A stretch of 63,241 nucleotides of DNA from Folioceros fuciformis (lineage: Eukaryota > Anthocerotophyta > Anthocerotopsida > Anthocerotales), in the NCBI GenBank assembly GCA_049999805.1, contig JBNGIO010005408.1:1-63241 (forward strand), written 5' to 3'. Shown in pieces: positions 46,259 through 61,500 of the stretch. The position numbers were made by a program, and so were the translations under genes. The notes beneath the pieces were generated by a model that saw only the letters and a program-made list of their open reading frames with translations, searched no databases and was not told where the DNA came from. The first letter of the stretch is position 1; every line of letters starts with the position of its first letter.

Positions 46259-48047
46259 CTACGCAGCGACGGCTGCTTTGGATGTCTTCCGCCTTGCCAA
46301 AATTCTCTCGTACACATCCCTGATCTTCAATCCTACAATGGTTTGAAAGAGCCCGGTTCCGTTGTTGCTGCCAGGGAAGTCGGCGTGCTTCAGCATCTGC
46401 TGTGTGATCTCTCCGTAGAACTTGGTGGAAATGTTGCTCAGATGGCTCTCTACGTAGATAAGCTCGTCAAGTTTATCAAATTGGCCGTCCATCTCCAGCA
46501 CCGAAACCTGGATGAGCAGAGCGGTAGTCCGGCGTGAGAAAAGTAGCTCCCTTCTTAGAGCAAGCTGCATCGTTAGAGAAGGACGAACAGCCCGAGAATG
46601 TGATTACTGACCTCGTTTCCGTAGTAGGTGTCCGGGCCGTAGAAGAACTTGATGCCAGGGTATGAACATGTCAGCTTCCTGCCGCAGGGGATCCATGAGA
46701 TGGTAGAGCCTTCGTCGAAGAGGTAGACGGGGTCGAAGTCTTTGACACCTTCCTTCATGACCATCCGCACGCGGAGAACTTTGCCCTCATTGTCATCCGG
46801 AATGAGCTGAGTCGGCAGCACTTGAATCACAACATCCGCATGCTGCTTCTGAGGATCTGCAACCGAAGACGAGCGACCAGGGTTTCACGACCGGAAGCGA
46901 GCAGCGCAAAACAGGCCAGGCGAGGAAGAAGAGGAAGGAGGTACCGATAAAGGCATCGAAGTCGGGTTTCCTTGCCGCAATGCTGGCCTTAATGCTTTCC
47001 AGGCTGTGCCCTCGCTCGGCCATATCCCGCTGCGATTCCATCCATCATCAGCGCTAAATGTGAGTGCATCTGCTGAGCAACAGGAACCTAACATTCGAAC
47101 CGGAGGATACCGATAGCAAACCTGGATCTTCCAAGCAAACTTCACATCATCGCTGATATCCAGGTAGATACTGAAGTCCAGCAAATCCCTGACTCTCGCG
47201 TCGTACCTGGTCGAATTATGGTTCGAGGAGGAGACGGCACGACCTTCAGTACTAATACAAAAATGCGAGCTGCCGCCCCCCGCAACCACAAGAGTATTGC
47301 AAGAGATCGCACGGAGGAGCAGCGGCATTGCATTTTGGAGCTAGAGCAGATGCAAATGCAGGAGAGGGAAACCCAAGAAAGGAAGAATGCGGCAACTCAC
47401 ATAGGATGCAGGCCCTCGATTACGAGGATTTTAGGAGGAGTGATGAGCTCCGGGGGATCCAGCAGACCGGACACGTGGTTGTAGATAGGCTTCTGCACGC
47501 TCTGGCCGGACTTGAGGGCCTTCACCTGCTCGTACATGAGATCGAAATTGTTGGCCTTGGGGTCCAAGGCGGTCACACCTTCCTTCTTGCGGCCATTCCT
47601 ATCCAGGCTGTGGTAGTCATCGAGGCAGATAACAGTGGTGGTGTCACTGATGAGAGTGTTGGAGTCCGGGTTGCCGCCTTTGGGCGGGGAGGCGGCGCCT
47701 CCGAAGACGCTGGTGAGGCGCCTCATGAACGTACTCTTCCCGCAACCGGAGTCGGCAGCCAGGCCGATGACGACGGTGTTTCCGTCCACTTTGCACACGA
47801 CGAGGCCGCGATGAGCTCCGGTGCGCCTGCGGGCAGGTGCAGAGCGCAGAGTCGAGGCCTCGGCGGCGGCCATGCTGAGCGAGCTCCACACTCCCTTGGA
47901 GCCATGGAAGGCCGAGGCGAGCGGGCGGGGCGAGGAGGAAGAGGAGGCCAATTTGGCGTCCTTGAAAACCGTGGCAGCTGCAGCAGCGGCCGCAGAGGAG
48001 GTGCAAGCCGCGGCGCAGGCCATGGTCGCTGGTGCAGAAGCAGACAT
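46259..48047 (-). CDS. PRK: Phosphoribulokinase, chloroplast
   Basis: Calvin-cycle enzyme that phosphorylates ribulose 5-phosphate to RuBP in the stroma. Five exons (48047-47401, 47206-47122, 47029-46945, 46856-46612, 46507-46259) join in phase to about 436 residues. A Ser/Ala-rich transit peptide of about 95 residues is followed by the P-loop GLAADSGCGKSTFMRRL, whose Cys pairs with that of TTTVICLDDYHSLDR (the thioredoxin-regulated pair). The C-terminal pair is in STISWIPCGRKLTCSYPG, known from the GAPDH-CP12 complex. The catalytic part and SHLSNISTKFYGE-type tail are highly conserved. The Met at 48047 was chosen; a second Met eight codons later would also work. No lesion. Confidence 0.97.
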
Positions 48048-48599
48048 GCCTCTTCCCCGCGGCGGGCAAGGAGGGAAGGAGTGCTCGCAGGCGAGTGGCT
48101 GGGGCAATGCAGCCAGACAACGCAGGCCACACAGTGCGAGAGGAGGAGGCCGACGGATAATCCTAGGCGTGCCACATGTGGCACTGGCATATCGCACTCT
48201 GCGTTCCTGCCCATTCACCTTGCCACCCTGTTAGCCCGCGGAATCGGGATGGATAACCAGCACTCCTTCGTGCGATGCGATCAGTTACGACGCTCTCACA
48301 ACGCGCCCGCTACACAGCATTTCACGAACAAAGATGAACTCGCGATGCCGAAGGTAATCGAATCGGATTCTCTTCCCGCACTTTGTCCCTCTTAATGATA
48401 CTTCGGGCTGATTTTGCAGCTCGTGAGAGATAACGGATAAACAACATCCGGTCCTAACTATTGCTTGCGTTTGCGACGGTCACAGGCCGCGTCTGGGAAC
48501 TCCACCGTGTCTGTCACTGGACTTGGATGCCCTCCTCTGCGCATCGGCCTCATGGTGTGAAAAACCTGTGTCCAGCTGCTGCGAATCAACTCATGCCAG
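48048..48599. promoter_or_regulatory. Phosphoribulokinase upstream region
   Basis: Interval between the phosphoribulokinase start and the end of TFB1, so the presumed promoter of a light-regulated gene. GATAA lies at about 48432-48436 and GGATAA at about 48249-48254, GATA-type motifs common in such promoters. This is weak evidence. Confidence 0.35.
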
Positions 48600-51500
48600 C
48601 TGCTGAGTCAGATACTGTACGACTGAAAGCAATTAAGAACCAAGGACAGATGATGCCAGAACCGTACCTGAGTGATGGGGTGCACCAGTTGCGAGAGTTG
48701 GTGCCTGCAGCTCGCTGGGGCGGATACTTTGGTTTTCTGCAGGGCGGGGGGAGAACGAAGTTGGTGAGAGGGTAACGGGATATCATCGACGTGCAACTAC
48801 CTACTACACAACAACACCAGGCACTTGCCTCCAGACGACTGTAAAGATCAGCCATGGCATCCTTCAAGCGATTGGCCTGCTCTCACAACAGAAAACTCGA
48901 GAACGTCAAGAACAAAAGCCCACTTTGGAATGCAATGTGGCATACGATCTTCTGAGCAAGCCTTCTCACCTTGTTCACTAGGAAGACGGTGGTTAGTGGA
49001 TAGCATGCCCAAAAATGGCGTAACAGCTCATTAGCTGTAGCTGCGTGCTGATAGAGTATACGAGAGGGAGCAGGTGAGTCACTTCATCACATGTTGCAGA
49101 GACGAGGACTTTATGAGTGTCTGGCGAAGTCAGAATGTGCACCTGAAAGAGCTCGTCTTTCAAATGGCGTGGAATCTTGTCAAGGACGTTCTTCTCCGCA
49201 GTTTCCCCCTGCTGCAACTTAGCTGTCGAAATTTGTTGAGTAACTTCTTTGAGAACCTGGATTTGACATGCTAGTTGGTGACCACTTGCTTCGATACCGT
49301 TTGCTTCTGCTCCGCAACGGCTCCAAGATGATGTGAGGTTACCTTGAGTGCTAAGTCTGGTGGAATAGATGCGGACGACGACGAGTCAATAAGCTTCATG
49401 GCAGCAATTTGTTGCCTGAACGAATCAAAAACAGTGGTAGAGTCAATCTCCATGGGTGTTGCGCCATCCCCAGCACTGACTGCAGGCTGGGAATCAAAAT
49501 AATTTCGGGGATCCTGCAAAGAGATGGGACAAGGAGATCAATTGACGGCTGAAGAGCAGCTGGAGTACAAACAGCAGTGACAAGCAAAATGTGATTCACC
49601 TGGATGCTAAGGGGAACAAGGGCAGCTGGTTGAGGACCCTGCAGGTCATCCATTTCGGTAACGTCATGTGCCCTTTGAGGTCTTCTGCTGTCATCAACAG
49701 CTGGGTCCTCTGAAACCATCTCTGAATGCAACGGGAAAATGTCTGTTACTCTTTTGGTGTCAATTCTTCGTCAGCGAAGGAGCCAGGCACAAGACAATCG
49801 CCATGCTGGTCAATCACATGCCTTGTTGAGCTTTAGAGAGGGCAAGTGCTACAGTGGTTGTATCCTTGAGCTCCACATCTGGGATGAATGGGATCCTGGT
49901 ATTAGATGGCATGAAAACAACACAGCAGTAACATGCAACACTTTCTGAATACTGACCGACGGGCCTGCCTTCCAGAACCACAGCAGCATGTCTGTTGATG
50001 TCATGCAAGATTGTTCTCTTCCGAGTCGACCCAGCTTCAGCAATGACTTCTTTCCTATCCCCATCCCTTAGGATGCCATGGCCCTGTTTCATGCAGGGCG
50101 TTAGTTAACCTGCTGCTGATTCCGGCACTTCAAACACAAGACACACAACCAACTCGCTCATTATATCTTAACGAGGAAGACGTACAGGCAAAGACGAGTA
50201 GTCATCCGCCAGGTCTGCTGCCATATCCACTGTGGGGTCAACCATCTTGATCTGTTGAAGAAAGTTCCTGTTAAAAGATTTGGGAGGTGCTCTACACCCT
50301 ACACATTCTGGTCTACCATGAAATAACAGAGCTCAAAAACTCAGGTTTCCAAGTCTGTATGACCTTTCTTCGAGCCTGGGCTGCGATGATGTCATCATCC
50401 CTTGCAAATACTGCAAGATCCTCGTCATCTTCTGTTTCTGCAGCGGCCGTTGCAGCATTTCTCGTCCGAAACAAGTACTCTGCTCGACAGTATTTTGTCC
50501 AGAACTCGAGCTCTGATAACTTCAGCACAGAGTGAAGTCATTGGCATTAGAACAAGGAGGGCCGCAGCAAATGCTCTCTGGAATGTAGGAGTGTCACCAC
50601 ACCTTGTTTGGAACATTGGCCAGAAAGGCTCGATGAACTGCTGGCTTCTCCGCAAAGATCTGTGCTCACACAGGAGCTAAAAAGTCATATCCTCAGTGCA
50701 AGAGAAGGGGAAACAATCATGAAGTTTCTGCAGGGATATCACATATACCTGATGAATGATCTCAGGTGTGAGGTTGAATGTGACCTTGTTCGTCTGCAAA
50801 TCACAGAAAACATGACTCAAAGTCTAGTAAAAAATCAACTGTGTTTCAAAAAAAATGAAAAGGGAGAAGAATTACCCGACCATCCGGCTGAGGTCGAACA
50901 TCAGCGAGCATTTCACTTTTCAGACCAGTCCTTTGCCTTTCCCCCTCTATCATGTTCTGCATTGAAACTGTTTCAAATACTAGGAAAAGCTGAACAACAC
51001 AAAGAAACACCAAAATACAAAGAACCCTTCGAAGACCGCTCAGCTCCCAAACATAGAACTAACCTTTCTCGCAGCCCAAAATTCTGCTTCCGATAGTATA
51101 TTAGTCATGACCAACTGTTTATGCAGCTCCCGAAGCTCACTGCATCCAAGACCAAGATGTTGCGCTCCTTTTATCACCCATCTCTAGCCTGAGCTTTCAG
51201 CATTGTTTCCGCACGTAAACAGTCTGACAGTTCTAATCGGAACGAAGCACAGATGCAGAAGAAACATGCCCGTCCTTTTGAAGCAATTTCATCCGCTGTT
51301 CCAATTGAGAAGGAAATAGTGAGCCCTGTGAAGGAACAACGGCTGGCTTTGCAGACACGCCTCCTTCGCCAGACCCAGTTCCGTTCGGCCGCATCTTGGC
51401 CAGAATTTTGGCTGCCACAGAGAAAAAGAACGCCCCTTCCTTAAAACAACACAAAACAGAGGCAATTGCTTTGCTGCCACATACGGCCGTGCCGAATGTG

Positions 51501-52167
51501 ACCTTCCTGGGAATCCAAGTACTCAAACAAATGGACAACCGTCATCACAGCTAGGACAAGAAGCCACAGACTCACCGACATGATCCCGTCCCTTGTCTCT
51601 GTCTTGAAAACTCTCAAAATCAAAGATGAAACCATCCTGAGAACAGTCTTGTTACACACAGCCATAAGGAACAAACAGGAGGAGTCCCTGAAACCAAGCC
51701 TGTCCACGTAGCCAGCACCCCAACTAACTGTCATACCTTCATGTCAGCATCCTTCCCCAAATTCAAAAGAGCTTTCTTTGCCTTGGGCGTCTCCTTACTG
51801 GATCGCTGAGCTGCTCCACAAATTGGCGGACACCCCACAGTCCCATCACCATCACAATCACCACCACCATCATCACCCAAACACCAAAACAACTCTGCAA
51901 AATACAAACCCACGATTTCCTTGAAGTCGACATCCAGCCTCGTCGCCACAGTAGGGTCATTCGGAGTCCACGTGAACCTACCCTCCGTCTGCCAGAGCAG
52001 AACCCACAAACATCAAAATCCTTATTCAATTCCTTCATTGCTACCTCCATCCCATCCTCCCACAACGGGATTACCATGTACAGAATTCCGGGAACGCCTT
52101 GAACTTTCGGGGACGGCGAGTACTTGGCCCGCAGAACCAGCTGAGGAGCTGGACCCGGACCCGCCAT
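48600..52167 (-). CDS. TFIIH core subunit TFB1 (p62/GTF2H1 homologue)
   Basis: Nuclear subunit of TFIIH for RNA polymerase II initiation and nucleotide-excision repair. About 17 small exons on the minus strand. Exons 1-4 (52167-52075, 51988-51910, 51813-51737, 51636-51576) encode the PH-like domain (LRAKYSPSPKVQGVPGILYM, FTWTPNDPTVATRLDVDFKE, DGFIFDFESFQDRDKGRDHV). Later exons give the first BSD domain (LHKQLVMTNILSEAEFW), RTGLKSEMLADVRPQPDGR, TNKVTFNLTPEIIHQ, the second BSD domain (VPNK, LSELEFWTKYCRAEYLFRTR), IKMVDPTVDMAADL and HDINRHAAVVLEGRP. The tail includes LKEVTQQISTAKLQ, RLKDAMADLYSRLE and LSQLVHPITQ. Some middle exon joins and the last exon are unresolved. The start Met at 52167 opens the PH-like domain. 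Confidence 0.88.
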
Positions 52168-52685
52168 AGCGCGCCCACCCACCGAGTCTGTCTCGCTCCC
52201 CGACCAGCTGCAACCCTGCTACGAAACTGCCCTCCTCGCTGCCCGGCACCATATAGGCAGCGGACCGTCTCCGGAGGTGCGGGGCTATGGTTTCATTCCT
52301 CGGGCACTTCCCAAAACCAGTACTGCTGCCATATATATACCCACCCACTGAGAACCCAAAACCACCAGCGCGCCCCTCCTGCCCTGGGCCGCATCTTATC
52401 CCGCGGCCGGGAAATCACCCAATACGGCAACCGCCAAAGCGTGCACCGGGCAGGAGGGCGGGTACAAAGTTCACATGCGGGCCCAGGGAGACGCAGAGAC
52501 AGGCAAGACGGCGCTTCATCTGACGCTGCTACAGCGCGGATTGTGACGACGGAGCGAGAGGCTGTTAGGATAAGCAACGGGCTTACAAGAAGAAGCCCGG
52601 CCTCTAAGAGACGCCGGCTCCACTTCCCCATTCCGGGCCTGATCATCTAAAGCGCGCGCAGTTGTGGAGCGTCTGGAATGCGGAG
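52168..52685. promoter_or_regulatory. Divergent promoter of TFB1 and the HAD phosphatase gene
   Basis: The two genes diverge from this interval of about 520 bp. CATATATATACCC at about 52329-52341 offers a TATA-like element for the TFB1 side. An out-of-frame ATG (52678) lies just before the chosen HAD start. Confidence 0.45.
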
Positions 52686-53780
52686 ATGGCAGCCCTGGCG
52701 CTGCGCTGCCCCAGCGGCTGGGACGCCAGCGGTAGCAGGTTGTGGGTTTCCCGGAGAGCGCCCGGGGCCGCGCCAAGCGGGCATGCCCAGTGTTGGCTTG
52801 CCGCTTGTGCTTCTGGGAGTGGGAGGAGCTTCAGCATCCGCAGCAGAGCCGGTGATGGGCAGCGGCGACGGCAGCGGCCGCTGGCGGGTTTGTTCTCGGA
52901 GGAGGAGGCAATCGGAGGAGAGTATGGGGAGGGATTCGCGAGCTTCCGGCCGCGGGGTCCGCTCCATGTGGACGTGGATTTCCTGAACGACAGGATGCGG
53001 GAGTGCGGGCTGCAGAGAATCCGGTACGCAATGCGCCCGGACGAGGCCTTCGGGCTGATCTACTCCTGGGACAATGTGGTAGCGGACACGCAGGCTCTCA
53101 AGATGCGGGCTTGGAGTACCCTGGCGCACGAGGAGGGGCAGCAGGACAGTCTGAAGGCCGTGCTGAGGCGGCAGATTCTGGGGACCAGCGCAGAGTACGT
53201 GTTCCGGCAGGTGCTGCGATGGGGGAGGAGTCCCAAGGAAGTGGAGCGGCTCTCGGCTCGGCTCGCCCAGCTGTATGCTGCGGAGCTGGGCCGGGTGGAG
53301 ACGCCCATGGAGGGCTTGCGAGAGTGGCTGGAGGCGCTGGGGACTGCCGGGGTGCCGTGCGCGCTGGCCGCACCCCTCGATCGCCTCAGCCTGATCTCGA
53401 TTCTTGATAGGATGGGGCTTAGGCGGTATTTCAGATCCGTGGTGTCCAAGGAGGACGGGATGGAATCCATTGCGCACCGGTTTCTGTCCGCGGCTGTGAA
53501 GCTGGACCGGGCGCCTTGCAAGTGCGTGGTCTTCGAGGACGATCCTCGCGGAATCGCTGCCGCCCACAACTGCAGCATGAAGGCCGTGGCCCTTATCGGT
53601 TCCCACCCTGCCTACGAGCTCAAGCAGGCGGACATCACAGTGGGGAGCTTCACGGAGCTGTCGGTCATCAACCTGCGCCGCCTGTTCGCCAACAAAGGTG
53701 CAGAGTTCATGGACTTGCAGAAGCAGCCAGAGGAAAAAGTTCCGTGCAAGAGGAAGCTCGTGAATGACACGCTGTTTTGA
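52686..53780 (+). CDS. Chloroplast HAD-family protein, PYRP2-like (ARPP/FMN phosphatase family)
   Basis: Plants have a chloroplast HAD protein of this type, assigned to dephosphorylation of a riboflavin-pathway intermediate. A single exon of 364 residues starts at the ATG before GCAGCC, after which comes an Arg/Ser/Ala-rich transit peptide of about 70 residues. The mature part reads VDFLNDRMRECGLQRIRYAM, LIYSWDNVVADT (motif I region), an alpha-helical cap, AAPLDRLSLISILDRMGL (motif II region), RFLSAAVKLDRAPCKCVVFE (motif III Lys) and DDPRGIAAAHN (motif IV). The C-terminus ends with INLRRLFANKGAEFMD and KRKLVNDTLF. Two catalytic positions look substituted: the usual nucleophile Asp is Ser in YSWD, and the motif II Ser or Thr is Ala in LAAPLD. 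Intronless, unlike most neighbours. Substrate is inferred. Confidence 0.88.
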   Translation: MAALALRCPSGWDASGSRLWVSRRAPGAAPSGHAQCWLAACASGSGRSFSIRSRAGDGQRRRQRPLAGLFSEEEAIGGEYGEGFASFRPRGPLHVDVDFLNDRMRECGLQRIRYAMRPDEAFGLIYSWDNVVADTQALKMRAWSTLAHEEGQQDSLKAVLRRQILGTSAEYVFRQVLRWGRSPKEVERLSARLAQLYAAELGRVETPMEGLREWLEALGTAGVPCALAAPLDRLSLISILDRMGLRRYFRSVVSKEDGMESIAHRFLSAAVKLDRAPCKCVVFEDDPRGIAAAHNCSMKAVALIGSHPAYELKQADITVGSFTELSVINLRRLFANKGAEFMDLQKQPEEKVPCKRKLVNDTLF

Positions 53781-55026
53781 ACTTCTGCCCTCACTACTGC
53801 TCTCTCCTGCCTGCCTGCCTGCACATGGGCCTGCCTGTGCATGGATGGGGAAGGTGGGCCGGGTATTTGAATCATGTAAATTATGGTGGAAGGCACATCA
53901 GTATCACCCACCTTGTATTCTACCACAGTGCCAACATATTATTTATTTCTGGGGCCACAGACCAGGCATGAGGACGACGACGGAGAAGCCCGTTGCAAGA
54001 TGGCTGGAGGTGGAAGAAAATCGTGTGGTATGTGGCCCTTCCTGTCCCTGCCTCCCAGAGAGTCCCAGCAGGAACAACCTGTTTCCTCTTTTCACCTGAT
54101 TCTAGCTGGACTAATGGTGGTCTCATCAGGCTGAGTGCCAAGTCCCAGCAAGAACAGCATATACCCTCTTTTTACCTGATTCCAACTAAGTATTGACTGG
54201 TGCAAGATATTGGGAAAGGAAGTCTCTGCATATAACGGGACCCAGGGACGCTGAAGCTTCCTCTGAAGGTGCGACAGATTCCAAGTACATATGTAGACTG
54301 ACGAACATACCAGATTAATGAAGGGTGGACGGCCTTGGGAATTCGCTATGGACGCATGTGCCGTACCCATGAGGGACTGGATGAACCGGACTGACTTCGT
54401 ACATATACCAGTGTCTCCGACCATGGACAGTGCTCTGACTCTGATTGTGATGGAGCAGAAAAGTTAGCTGCTCTGCATAATGAAGAATCCAGTATTGAAG
54501 CTCTGAAAGCAACCAGGGATGCCATCTACCCTTCTCTTGTGCAAGGCCGTATCTCCTGCCCCTTGTTCTGTCACGGGTCGTTCGCTCATGTCTGAAAAGT
54601 TGTCCGTTTGATATCACGCCATTTAGAGCCCAGTTGCCTCCTCTTGTACTACGCAGGGAAGGTACATATCAGACGCTTGCCCATGCTAGGGCTTACGTTC
54701 CTGCGTGTCGATCCCTCGTCTCGAGTTCGATAGGCAACATCGATATCCCAAGATGTGGAGAGCAGAGCTGTGAATCGTACTGAACACTTTGGTGTGCGCG
54801 TGCCTTTCGGTAGTGCTTCCCACGATAAGGGCGCCACTGTGACGCCCTGTGGTATCCGGTTTGGTACTCTAAGGTCTCACCACGTGTGATTGGTCATGTA
54901 GAGCTATCAAACTTGACTTAGGAAGGTTGGTGAGCACGAGCGTCACCGACGTGCAGGCTTCAGACTCGACGCTACAAAAACTAGGGCATGTCTATGAGTT
55001 TACAGATGCACTAATGCCGGAGCAGA
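53781..55026. other. Intergenic before the RecQ gene
   Basis: 3' flank of the HAD gene, then about 1 kb without a recognised gene. A segment CAAGTCCCAGCAAGAACAGCATATACCCTC near 54139 partly repeats CCCAGCAGGAACAACCTGTTTCCTC near 54064. The final 100 bp are the probable RecQ promoter and 5' UTR. Confidence 0.45.
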
Positions 55027-57724
<2,698 letters not shown>

Positions 57725-58529
57725 ACCTAAAGCATTCGCAGTCAGCGGAGGTATAAGATCAATTCAGGGCGCCAGCGTGAGCTTTATCCCGTCCCTGTCG
57801 GAGTCCGCATTGGTTGGACGTCTAACTTCGGAACCGAGTGAGAGATTTGAGGGTTGCATGAAGTTGAAGGGTGCCCTGACGGGCCAGGCCGAGCCTAGGA
57901 CTAGGAACGAACAGCGGAGTGCGCTGTTGGACTTGTTCAAAAATTCTTGCCAGCACAGAGCGGAGCAGACGCTTTCAATTCGTTCTTTTGATGGCAGCCC
58001 CTCGCTACTGGAAGCCCTGGGTCGATTCGATCGCCAAAGTGATTGTTGCAAGTGGCTCCTTTCGAGCAACGCATGTGAGAGGAATGGCAAATTGTCATGC
58101 ATTCTCTGTAGACCTGCACCCGATCCAGTAGCCCTTCGTTGTGGGAGAACTTCTTGTACCCGCAGTACACTTACCGTTTAACCTGGCAGGTTGGTCACAG
58201 TATCCTTGTAATCAATCTCGAGCCCTGCCTATACAAAAAGCTTCTTAGAAGTACGTGATGACTAGTACACAGCTGAATTATTGAGGTACAACTGGTAGTA
58301 CACGCAGTACCAGCCTGGTACTAGCAGTGTAACAAAAAAAAACAAATCTGCGCAAAAGCTATCTGGCGATCACTTTCTGAGCTCAGATCTTTCGGAAGGC
58401 ATGTCTGTTTGGTGCCCGGCTTAGGAAAGGGGTCCTCCTTTTGGGTTGGCATAAAGGCCCCATAAAGACTGTCTGCCCACCCGGATTGGGCGTCAATTGG
58501 AGACGAAGCTGAGAGCGCAAATCTCTGCC
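57725..58529. other. Intergenic between RecQ and GRDP genes
   Basis: RecQ 3' flank and GRDP promoter or 5' UTR. No gene recognised. Confidence 0.5.
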
Positions 58530-61500
58530 ATGGCCAGTCATCTGAGCTCTGGAGAGGTGGAATGGCGTTCTGCACAGAGCATCAACGTCAGTGTGGATTT
58601 GATCGAAGCTGTCAAGGTGCAGCTTGCCTTTCTGTCGGAGGTGGAACGAAATCCTTGTCTCAGCTGGAACAGCCAAGCCATCAGTCGAGCTATCAAGAGG
58701 TGTTCATAATTTGGATACGACCGTTACTGAGAACCAAGAGGCTCTCCACTTTTGGAATTAACTGCATCTGTGTTGGCAGGTACAAGACATGCTGGCTCCC
58801 TTTGGCCGCAGAATCTAAGGAGAAGCTGGTTCCTCCTTTGGATTGTGGTTGGATTTGGCATTGCCATCGGCTCAGCCCAGTAAGTTGTGGTCAATTGACT
58901 TGAACGTGTCTGGTCTGCAGTACACTTGCGTCTCTGAGGTGAGTTTCGCTGTTGGGCAGATACAATATGCCAAGTATTGCAGAGCTGTGTACGGGAAGAC
59001 TATTGATGCCCCTATCCTCTCTGGGCCCAATCGTGATCTGGCCAGTCGAAGAACCGCGGAGTTGTGGAGTGAACGATATTCCGATGAGCCGTTTGTTCTT
59101 GACCTTACTACTTTCGGCAACGACAGTGGTGCTGTGGGGGAGGAGCCAGAAATTGGGGATGATTCACGCAGTCGAGGGCCAGGGCCACTTAGGTACAATC
59201 TGGCTGATGCGGTGGCCAGACAGAGGCCCTTCTTCTACCAGGTACTGCAGTGCTCTGCTTTCTCTGTCCGCAACGTTGTTTCAGGATGAAGCTAACCGGA
59301 GGTGTGGCTCATTGAAGGTATCACGGCCCTGCATGTCAGAACTCAGCTTCCTGCAGGTAGCCTTGAGTCGATACAAAGCTTTTCTACATCTGGCTCGCAT
59401 CAGGTATTCTGACAAGCTGGAAGGCGAGGTCTTCCTTGTGCCAACCTACGATATCGACCTCTTCTGGCATGCCCACCAGCTGAGCCCTGCGGCTTATCAG
59501 TCTGACACAAGAAAGCTCGTTGGGAAGATCTTCAACCACGACGACACTGACAGTGACCGAAGTCCCGGCCAGAAGCTGGATTCAGGATTTTTAGCCACCT
59601 GTGAGCTGTGGGGAAGAATATATGGGTCCGAGTATTTGAGGGCCGGAGTGCAGTATCAAGGAGAGGCACCAACTCCTGTTCCAGGTCCTTCTCCCCCTCT
59701 TCTGGTTCGGTACCCAAAGGGTGATGCAGACGACCTTACTCTGCAATCGCATTTGACTGCACGGGGTTTGCTGGAGGTAGTTCTTCAATCCCTCAGCAGA
59801 TCAGGAATTACCTTCTTTAGAAAACGACAGGAAACTCATAACAGATTGTGGTCATGTTCTTCAGGCATATGTGGTTGTTTTGGGAGCGAAGAATGTTCCA
59901 TTCAACGAGAGAACTGAGTCCAAGCTCTTTGTGAGGCTGAAGGTGCTGAAGAGCTGTAAAGACTTCAAGTTCGAGACTCCCAAGGTGGCGGCTTGTACAG
60001 TCCCCACATGGAGGCATGTATGGACAGTGGAATGTGAAACTGCCACGGAGGGCCTGCTGTTCGAGCTCCGTCAGACCACGACTGGCTCTCTGAAGAACGT
60101 GAAAAGCTCCAAGCTTTTGGGAAGTGTACCCGTCCTGTGGAAAACTTTACTGGCTTCGACAACTCTGTCACTTGATCAATTCTTTCCCCTTTTCCACTCC
60201 ACAGGTGATCCAGACTCCAAGCCACCTGCTCTGCAGCTGTCTGTGTCTGTGACTCCATGGAGAGGAGGACCTTATTTATTACGAAGCGAGCCCTGCAAGC
60301 ATAGCAATACGGTCGTGCACCACCCCGGATGCAAAGCTCCTGAAGCAACATCTTGGAAGTGCAGCAAAGTGGTGGATCATGTGCAGAAGGAGGCATACCT
60401 CGTGAGGTAAACCTTCCCTCCTTGGGGTCAGTGATATGATTTGGTATCCATATCATTAGCGACCGACTCTTGGAGATTCGTCGTACCGCAGAACTGCAGC
60501 CGAGGTTGCATCCGTACCTACATCCCAAGATGTGAATGATGCCCATATGGCTATCTACGTGGAGCAGGGGAGTTGCTCTAATGAGCAAACACAATCTGCA
60601 GGTTCGTGCGTCTACTGTAACCGGTAACCATTTCAGGAATGCAGGATGGCAAGTGGTTTGCACATATACTAATGTGTCGTGCTTTCTAAGGATGGATGGT
60701 CAGGCTAACCCTCTCATGCTGTGCCTTCCAGGAAACATCGTATGTTTTGCTCAGAACCAACGCGTTTCAGCTCAGCAAAATCAGCTAGAAAAGAACTGTT
60801 GGTCCTTACTTGGAGGTAAAGCAGGCATCTTAACAATTGGAGTCGCTAACAGCGGACCACATGATCCCATCGTCCCTGAGCTCCAGTGGACTGAATCGAG
60901 TGGCAGCCCGGTAAGCCAAAATCGTCTCCTGGGTGTGTGGGCATCTTTCTTCCAATGGTGAACTTGGAATTGTTGGCTGAGCTTCACTGTTCTGCAGCCA
61001 ATCTTGGCACCAGGCAGGAAGCTCCAGTACGAGGTAAAAGGTGCTAAAGCCACACATGAAGAAGGCTTTGTTACAGTCATTCGCTTCACGGCTACTCATC
61101 CCAATGGACAAGCCACAGGCTTGCTCAACTGGAAGTTTGGGACCCTGGAGGTAGAATCTTGTCGCACACAGCTTGGTTATACTTGTCGGACCTATGGTTG
61201 TGGTCTATTGCGGCGATGATAGACACTTTGGTGGTCCATGGCTTTTACAGGTGCAGCCAGGTGAGAACGTGGCCCTGATACTGCTTATCTCCTCAGCCAT
61301 CGGAACGACACTCCGGGAAATGTTTGCGGACCGGCTTCAACTCCCAAGCTGGCGGAAAAGCTCTGCAGACAACCACTGGGGTACGGATACAGAGATGCAG
61401 ATGCAGCTCCTCATGGGGAACATTTCATGCCTTGCGCAATGCCGAGCCTCCCTCTCACTCCTGGCATTGCCATGTGCAGGTGCTGTGACGGTTGGACGAG

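Noticed and set aside
47328-48395. 355-codon plus-strand frame opposite phosphoribulokinase
   Set aside because: Antisense to the highly conserved first exon of phosphoribulokinase; its Ala/Gly/Arg content mirrors the GC-rich transit-peptide region.
52647-53606. 319-codon minus-strand frame opposite the HAD gene
   Set aside because: Antisense shadow of a long GC-rich single-exon gene; Pro/Arg/His-rich without domains.
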